Assembly (NCBI GenBank): GCA_964036275.1
Contig: OZ038433.1
Coordinates: forward strand, 30,735,485-30,799,484
Direction of reading: 5' to 3'
Origin: Litoditis marina
Taxonomy: Eukaryota; Nematoda; Chromadorea; Rhabditida; Rhabditidae
DNA length: 64,000 nt
In this document: positions 56,704-64,000 of the stretch, piece after piece
How the letters are laid out: each line of letters starts with the position of its first letter
Position numbering within the stretch: the first letter of the stretch is position 1
The notes under the pieces: generated by a model
Seen by the model: the letters and a program-made list of their open reading frames with translations, nothing else
What the model was told of the DNA's origin: nothing
Databases searched by the model: none
Position numbers and translations under genes: made by a program

Positions 56704-59085
56704 CTAGAATGGGATTACTTCCAAGTTTCTCTTGAAGTAGCCTCCGTTGTGTTTTTTCTCCAGTGCATAGATGGAGGGAACCAGCTCAGCCAACGACTCC
56801 TCTACCTGTCGAAGAAAACCTTCAATTATCGGTTCAACGTTGAAGTCTTCGGGTCTTTTTTTATTCCAGCACTAATGTAGAGGAAGAGAGATGCAAAGAA
56901 ATGTGAGGGAAAGAAAACGAGAGAGAGTAAAAGTGAGAGAGTAACAAAGAGGGAGAGAGCAAGAGACAAGATTATTTATTAATAGTTACCGTGAGTTGGT
57001 TGAAGAGAAAAAAGGAAAACGCAGTGCGAGAGGAAAACAAAATGAGAGAGAGAGAGAGAAGGCCAGAGAAATGATCAAAAAATACCGTGAGTTGGGCGAT
57101 CTTCTTTCCTCCGAGGTCCGTTTGTACCCATCCGGGACAGAACGAAGCCACCAGAATATGGTCACTCTCCAGATCGATTGCCATCGTCTTAGCGACCGAG
57201 TTCAGAGCAGTCTACAAACAACCATTAACTGAACAACCTATCGAATGACAATCATATATCACTGAAGAAACATTCAAATTGATTAGGTCAGTAGGTGTAC
57301 ACTGAACGGTATTCAAAGTTACATTTCAATGGAGAAACTGTTTTACACGTTCCACTACTGCAGTGGCGCGCGAACGTTTTTGGTTACGTGCCCACCTTGC
57401 TCATGCGATAGGCCAGCATGCCGAACTTGCCGGAGCCGGTGGTGTTGCCCTCTATTGACCCAACCATAGAGGAGATATTGACAATTGCCGCACGGCTGGT
57501 TGAGAACTCGTCGGTAGAACAGAGTCGCGAAGCGCGCTCCAGAAGTGGAAGGAAGATCTGGAATGGTCTCATCAATACTCTCATAAAAAGATCACCTATA
57601 TCTTATTGTATATTAATTGATATTGGCGCTATAGTTCACAATCTCAAACAGTATACTAGGTGGTGTTCAGAACGCTTGTCTGGTCGAGATTCCGGTTTAC
57701 TTCACTATGATGGGGCGAAGATTGCCGTATTCTGCTCGGAAGATGTACAGAAAAAAATGTTTCACACGTTTTTCCATCTATAATTATTAGTTTGTCATGA
57801 TGAAATAACACATAAGAGTGTGATATTGACTGCTCCTTCACCTCTTTAGGTATTAAATGTAAACAAGGTCACATTTGAAGCAATTTTTTTTTCTGCAAAT
57901 AAAAACCATACCTGTGTGATGATAGTGACAGAAATGGCGTTGACATCGACATTTTTGGCGAGATCTGCTCGATTCGGCTTCTCCTGTTTCAGATAGTAGT
58001 TGACAATCACTCCGGCATTGTGAACCAGAAGGGTTAAACCGTCTTCTCCAACTATTTGGTCCACCTGCATGAAAACAAAAGATTTTGAAAAACAAAACAA
58101 ATAGTACGTGCTATTAGTGGGTTATAGAAGATAGACAAAACTAATTAGTTGGGTGAAATAAAAGGTTTTTCGCTAACTACAATGATAAGAAGGAAGCAGG
58201 AGGCAAATTTTCGAACTTAGTGAAACGAACGGTAGAACAATCTTCACAGACTTGGGTTTCTATCATCATACTGTAATTGTTTATTACTGCTGTGTACCAG
58301 GTAACATTATATAATAAGAGTGTTTAGAAAGCTGTACAGAAATTCGTGTCATAATCTGATGTGTCAACACAACGCAATGTTCCAATAACGCCCTAAATTG
58401 CACTGGGATCAAATTACAAAGTAGATGTAACTTCTCCAATGCTACCTGCCAAACCATTTAAAATTGTTTACTACAAACTTATGTCCCAAATGAAACCATT
58501 GCACTAGAAGTCAATTGAATAGTCACTTAAAATTACCATTCTAATGAGACATCGTGCACGTTGTCATTGCACGTTTCTGAGTTCTGCTGTGTTTAACATG
58601 TTTCACGTGACTGTGCAATTGACTAACAGTTTACTCACTTTCTGATAGGCCTTGGTTATAGACTCGTCGCAGGTAACTTCCATTTGTACAATGGACAGAC
58701 GAGAATCATTTATAGCCTTCAGATCCTGGAAAGAGTTATATTTAAAAATCATACTTTCACAGTTCACACAGATGAAACTACATACATTCTATAGAACCTA
58801 AGTGGAACAAAAACTGATAGGATGAATTTGTTGTGTAAACTTACTTTGTGTGAAATTTGTATTTTTCTGAATATGCCCTGTGCGTTGTATTGAATATACT
58901 ATGGGCAAAAACTTTTGAAAACATCATAGATTGTAGATTCTCTTCATGAGTCTCACCTCAGCTGCCTCCGGGTTTCTACACGTTCCGATGACATGCTTGA
59001 TCTCCTTGTTTTGAAGGAAAGTTTTCACGAGACCCAACCCAATTCCGCGGTTCGCACCGGTTACAAGCACAGTTCTCGGGGACAT
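56704..59085 (-). CDS. Sniffer-like short-chain dehydrogenase, copy F
   Basis: Dispersed member of the cluster, 19 kb beyond copy E. Exons 59085-58957, 58725-58639, 58064-57912, 57557-57396, 57211-57086 and 56805-56704 give 252 aa, phase 0 throughout. Two exons are one codon longer than in the other copies: exon 3 (153 nt, KQEKPNRAD) and exon 5 (126 nt, GGKKIAQLT). Motifs [21 protein letters not shown] (Tyr173/Lys177) and [10 protein letters not shown] are intact. Exon 1 matches copy E almost base for base but its 3' end is copy-D-like. Intron 5 is a purine-rich repeat; intron 2 holds a MITE. Predicted functional carbonyl reductase. Confidence 0.9.
56880..57080. repeat. (GA)n-like tract in SDR-F intron 5
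   Basis: Two purine-rich blocks separated by TACCGTGAGTTGG at about 56988-57000, a duplicate of the exon 5 donor junction at 57084-57096. Confidence 0.6.
58505..58636. mobile_element. about 130 bp MITE, SDR-F intron 2
   Basis: Best-preserved copy: AGTCAATTGAATAGTCAC at the left and GTGACTGTGCAATTGACTA at the right, with GCACGTTTCTGAGTTCTGCT inside. It ends two or three bases from the exon 2 donor. Confidence 0.65.
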
Positions 59086-59884
59086 TATGGTCTAGAACAA
59101 ACAATTTGTTCAAATATTACCCGGAAGTTCAACTAGATGTTCTAATAACCTACGATAAGTAGAATTATGAAAACACGCTTCTGGGAAATCTTCTCTAAGT
59201 AGAAAATCATGTTATCGGCAAAATCATGTTATAATATAACAAGAATTACAGAGTTGATGAGACCGAGTATACTTGTTTGTTAAGTCAGAACAAAATAATT
59301 ATACTCTTGAAACATCTATAACAAGTAAACTAGAACACGTGCAGTGTTCAAGTGTAATAATACATAATAAAAACATTTAGTTGGTGCGGAATATTAGAAA
59401 TTTGCTAGTTTCATTCGTGAGAAGATAGGGTCACCATGACAATAAAATGCAACGTGGCATGTAACCTAGGAAATAGATATGAGCGAGAATTTTTTTTTAT
59501 AGAAAACATTATATGTATGCAACATTTTTAGCGTGAAACAATATTCGAGAATCAGAAGTTCCAAATTAGTGGGGAAAATGATGACAATTTTGATTGCAAC
59601 AACCTATTACAACAATGTCAGCTCACAATAACTTCTAAAAATGAGTTGTGGTTATAGGCGAGAGGCGAAATGATGACAATTTCGATTGCGACAACCTCTA
59701 TGTTTGCTCTCAAACACCTCTCCGAATAGAATGTAGTGAGTGTTCTTTGTTGCATGAACATTGAATAGCGCGGGCAGTCCCGCGGAACTGCCGCGGCAAT
59801 TATCGACTGATCTCGCGGTTTTTGGGCGCTGCGTGTTGCGGGCTACTCCGACCATTATTTGTATTTTACGAAAACCGCGTTGAA
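59086..59884. other. upstream region of SDR copy F
   Basis: No exon recognised. GAAATGATGACAATTT.GATTGC is repeated at about 59577 and 59667. Confidence 0.35.
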
Positions 59885-60005
59885 GAAGGACGATCATGTG
59901 GACCAATCGGAAAGTTTCGGTCCTTCAAACTGCAATACATATTTCAATTGCAGTTTAAAGGTCCGAAGCTTTCCGATTGGTCCACATGCTTGTACCGTAA
60001 TCGTC
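59885..60005. mobile_element. about 120 bp MITE, second copy
   Basis: AGGACGATCATGTGGACCAA and its inverse at the right, around CAAACTGCAATACATATTTC; same family as 42783-42897. Confidence 0.65.
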
Positions 60006-61003
60006 CTACCATAAAGAACAGTTCAAAAACACAGCGGTACAGAAAATGCGGGAGAACTTCACGCACCCCCGTGACACTTTGGCCCCTCACCCGCACTAGT
60101 TTCAACAGAATATGGTGGGGAGTAAAAGTAAATGTATGGTAGGGTGGAGGCTAAAGTTAAATGTCGACATCGTACAATCAGCCCTCACTAACCTCAATTG
60201 GGGGTGACTTCTGATTCATATATGAAACGGGGCCATGTAACTTTCACCCCGCAAAAGTAACATAGGACTTTTTTCGGCTAAAACAAAAAAAGTGCGGGGC
60301 GAAAGGGAAATAGTCCCGAAAATGCAGTATTCTCGATCTCTATTCTGTATTGTCCGTATTTTATTCTATGTTTACAGTAAGTAACTGTTCCGCAACGAAA
60401 CATGTTGAAACGAGAGCATCATTTGGTCAGGGAAATGGCAAACGGTTCTTACACTTTCAAAATCAATATTGCTCACTGATATTGGTAACCTAGTTTGTTT
60501 TTACATCGAAATCAAATATACAGTTAGTATAAAACCGAAATAACAATAAATAGACCACATCGAAACTTCAGAGTGATGACAATTTAAAGGATATACTCTG
60601 GTTTCGTTAAGGTCGATCATAACTACAGATATCAGTTTTCGCTCTAAACTTCATTGGAAACACCATTCAAAACAAAATGTATTTATTGATCATCCAACTG
60701 CACGACAACTAAACGTGTGAAACAAACGAAACAAACTGAGATCATCTACGCAAGGTACACATCTACAGCGTAAACTATTCAGTAAAACTTTTGTAAGCCT
60801 TCTCCATTGAAAAACAGCAATCTGGAATGTTTGGCGCGCTGCCAACCAGCCAGTTATGGAAATAAGTGAAGAAAATATGAAAATCTAGCATAGGCTATAG
60901 AGTCAAAAAGTGTGAAAAAAAAATACTGTTCTAATCTGTTAAGTTGTGCGATTATGCTGATCGAACACAGAAAACATTATCACTCTCTATGTACACGTGT
61001 GTT
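60006..61003. other. intergenic, no gene recognised
   Basis: 60040-60320 is locally GC-richer with CCCGCAAAAGTAAC and GTGCGGGGCGAAAG words; possibly a decayed element. Otherwise nothing seen. Confidence 0.3.
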
Positions 61004-63504
61004 TCACTCGTTGATCGTTTGTCGTTGGAGAAATTCGGCGCTTTCGATGTCCAGTCCCTCGGTCGGGTCGAGCACCTTAACATTATAAAGTTCAAACTAA
61101 AACAATTCCAATTATATAAAAATTAATGAACTACCTATGCCTAATGCGACTTTAAATGGATGGATATAAATGATCACATTGACGTTTTTGAGAGCTTCAA
61201 GGTACTGTGAAACGATCCAAACTGAAATCGTTAGAAAAGGGTAAAAATCGTTAGAAAAGGGTTATACTGACCTCGAAAGAACTCAACTTGACAGACGCAT
61301 AATAGGCTAGGCTCGTTGTAAAAAAACAAATTTACTTTCAAAAAAATATTGAAAACATTACTTTCTCCGAACTCTCCTCCTCTTCGGCTATCATTTCAAC
61401 CCGTTGCGGCATCGCGAACTTGATGCGGTAGATTGCGTCCTCCTTCAGAACCGATCGATAATTCTGGCTGGAATATAGTTCAATGAATGTGTTACACTTA
61501 ATTAATTTTTGAACCGTGAAAGTAAGCTTTATGCTCAGTGAGAACACTCAGAGCTGACTAATGACTAGGCTACTAGTGATTGTTGAGTTGGACTCAGAGA
61601 TCGAATCTACATGTTTGAGTCGATTCCACACTAACTGTCCGAAACTCGTGAATTCAAAAAATCTAACAACAAAGTTTTACAACTCTGCAACGTGAAATGT
61701 GAACCGGATTTACCACACCACTTTGTACACCCCACACCACTACACCCCTTTGTACCGTACTCCCAGAAAATTCAAAACTGAAAACTTCAATTGAGAATGG
61801 AATGATTCATAGGGGTTCTTTCAACGGTTTTTAGAGGTTCTTTCACTTAGCATCTAACTCAATTAGTTGTGAATGTTCGAACCACGGGTTAGAAGAAACT
61901 ATGAGTGGACATACGTTTTATACTGTGTGAAGCGTTCGTCGAGCTCCGAGTTCTCCATTTCCAGTTTGCTGAAGGCGACGCTGGTGATGTGTTTGGTGAC
62001 CCGGCGAATGGTGGAACCGGAACGTCGACCTTTCGTTCTTCTGAAAGAGGACCTAAGGAGACACTTTCGCTACTATGTACGCTATGATGCTCACCAAAAT
62101 GAATTTCAATATGAACTCGGGAACTGCGAAAAGAGGTGACAATTCAAACCAACTCTTGAAAAAAAAAAACATATTGAAAAATACAGAGGCAGAGACAAAG
62201 AGAATCGAGACAAAAGATAACAGAAAAGCGAGAGAGGGAGAGGGAACAAAAACATGTTCATAAAGCATTAGTATTTGTCTACCCCTAAAACCAACCCTTG
62301 AAAATACTTGGTGAGAATGTGTAGAATATGACAGCGAAAGGCGCGACTCAGAATGAACATCATCGGGAACAGGAGGCTGTAGCTGATGCCGTACAACGTG
62401 TGCTAAAATAGACTTATATTTCGTATGAACGGGAAAAAACAAATAGCAGCAAGGTGTTTTACACTTGTTTTGATGACAACATTTTGATGCTCTAAAAGGA
62501 ACGAAAGAATGTTTCGGGCCGCTTTTTTTGTACTGTTGTTCTGGTATTGAAACCTACATAGTTCTGTTGTGTTTTACTTATAATTTTCACTCAACAATCC
62601 CGAAGAAAAATACAAAACTACACTTTTTTCTATAGGAACCCTACTTTTGTAGCACTGGACAGCAGTACTCCTCTGAACATGTCGTACGTGTAGATCACAT
62701 GAACGGGCGCGTGTGCCAACAGCAGAGCTGTCAGTATGGGGCGCAGGTTGGAGAAGAGAGGGATGTGTTTGGAGGCATAGGGAGAACTCAGTTTCGGAAG
62801 AATACACCTCTCCGACAGAAGAAAAGTAATCGAGAATAGAGCTGTTAACCTGAAAATCTAATGAACATCATGCAATTTTGAGGAATTTGAAAAAAAATCT
62901 CTTGCCACATTAGTTGCGCTTGTTGAACAAAAAAAGTTCCTAACACAGTAGTTTTCTCAGATATGACGAGAGTTCGATAAGAGATACAAATACAGATAAA
63001 AGAGGTAGAGAGAGAAATAGAGAAAGAAGAAGAGAAATCGTGAGAAAAATTCAAATTGAAGTTGAAATTGGATGAGAGTAGAGCCTGACCAATATATGAT
63101 TGTAGGTGTGGCTCGTATGAACTCCAGTTTCGTGGCATCTCGTTTGACTGCCTCGGAAAGACGAGCTATACCGATGGCATGAGTTCTGTTTCTGAAGAAT
63201 ATCGACTTTTACGATTAAGCTTTCCTGACCAAAAAATATTTCACTAGAAAGTTGACTTGAATGGGAAGTGGTATTTCAAAACTCAGATCGATAACTGATT
63301 GGTAAATATAAATAAAAACCCATTGTTTTTCTATAAACCCAACGAACACTTTTCCAATTGGTTAGTTTCTCACCCCAGAACGCATATTTCGTAATCCAAG
63401 TTGAACTCAAAGCAGAGTGATACATTCGCTATGATTCCGAATGGAATTATCCAGCATATTTTTCTCCAAGCCACCCAGCCGAGCGAGTTCCAACGTCGAC
63501 AACG
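61004..63504 (-). CDS. polytopic membrane protein, receptor-like, with acidic C-terminal tail
   Basis: Phase-consistent exons: 63504-63374, 63191-63090, 62849-62645, 62402-62296, about 62054-61921, about 61476-61368, then less certain small exons near 61315-61262 and 61212-61140, and a terminal exon 61096-61004 ending QRQTINE. The first part is hydrophobic: WRKICWIIPFGIIANVSLCF; then a soluble loop ending ATPTIIYW; then LTALFSITFLLSERCILPKL and PILTALLLAHAPVHVIYTYD; then HTLYGISYSLLFPMMFILSR. About five membrane segments, then a basic cytoplasmic part (GRRSGSTIRRVTKHI), an acidic run (IAEEEESSEK) and LDPTEGLDIESAEF. The start lies upstream of 63504 or beyond the window. A nematode chemoreceptor of an SRA/SRB-like class is possible, but the long tail is unusual and I do not recognise the family. 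Confidence 0.55.
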
Positions 63505-64000
63505 CTATAATACAGAAATTACGAGAAACAATAATCATGATAGAAGAGGACAATTCTGTGCTGTACTTAGAGTTGGATGTTCACACAAATCATAACTCTC
63601 GTAACTCTGCTGAGACGAAGTGGTGTCGAACCACAAACACACCAACAAACAACATCGAGCAATATCTGCAGTTACATTTTTGCGTAAAGCGATTTTCATG
63701 GCACAGTTGAGAACACTACAGAACAAAACGTTCGCATTTCAGCGATCCCTAGCTCATCGTGAAAATTTGAAAGATTTCTTCTACGAACAAAGATGTATGA
63801 AGTGTTAAAACCCCACACATTCTCCACACTCATTTTTATGCTCATGTCTCATGTGACACTCAATCGTATTCCAGATGTCTCTTGATTTGAATGACAGCCG
63901 TTTCTGAGATATAGTATGTAATTTGAACGTAGTTTCCTTCGACAATTAATTTTTTCAGGTTCCAAAACTTTTATAATTTCTCACCCGAACATAGTTTAGT
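63505..64000. other. region upstream of the membrane protein gene
   Basis: Should contain the missing 5' exon(s) of the preceding gene. No convincing exon recognised; two overlapping plus-strand frames look like chance. Confidence 0.3.

Overview
The window looks like a piece of a Caenorhabditis-type nematode genome. The genes have many small exons with canonical GT..TTTCAG introns and an AT-rich background. They include nematode chemoreceptors of the SRE type, a tandem family of Sniffer-like short-chain dehydrogenases (SDRs), and a very high load of small inverted-repeat transposons. This placement is inferred from gene families and intron style; no species can be named from the sequence alone.

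Layout. (1) 0.5-15.4 kb, plus strand: an intact five-exon SRE chemoreceptor gene (554-3479); a 2.7 kb block of nested repeats (3850-6170); a second SRE gene (7655-11571) with every exon preserved but cut in its first exon by a 1347 bp TA-flanked transposon; and one or two decayed seven-transmembrane genes (12818-15370). (2) 16.0-38.0 kb, minus strand: five SDR loci in tandem (A 16037-18793, B 22227-25283, pseudogene C 26724-28068, D 29100-31920, E 35374-37938). A sixth copy, F, lies at 56704-59085. Copies A, B, D, E and F have the same six exons and encode about 250-252 aa each. Between and inside them lie MITEs, tRNA-derived SINE-like repeats, an (AT)n tract, a perfect 2 x 200 bp inverted repeat and a 130 bp satellite packed with TGACGTCA sites. 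(3) 39.9-40.7 kb: a hAT-like element with an 8 bp target duplication whose body is almost entirely a CGAAAACT repeat. (4) 41.1-44.7 kb, minus: a secreted Cys/His/Gly-rich protein gene with two phase-compatible alternative last exons. (5) 47.3-54.1 kb: a full-length LTR retrotransposon with identical 425 bp LTRs. It encodes only a Gag-like protein and carries about 31 copies of a 68 bp repeat in its leader. (6) 54.5-55.3 kb, minus: a single-exon PB1-domain gene. (7) 61.0-63.5 kb, minus: a multi-exon polytopic membrane protein with an acidic tail, possibly incomplete at the window edge.

How the genes relate. The two SRE genes are a tandem duplication of a sensory receptor. The SDR cluster is a lineage-specific expansion of cytosolic carbonyl-reductase-like enzymes, with signs of gene conversion, pseudogenisation and splice-site drift. 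Repeat insertions sit mostly in introns and intergenic DNA; the clear exception is the insertion that breaks the second SRE gene. The best candidate for an undescribed system is the gag-only LTR element with its 68 bp splice-donor-like ladder and long tRNA-complementary leader. Next are the CRE-rich 130 bp satellite and the families of tRNA-derived SINE-like repeats.
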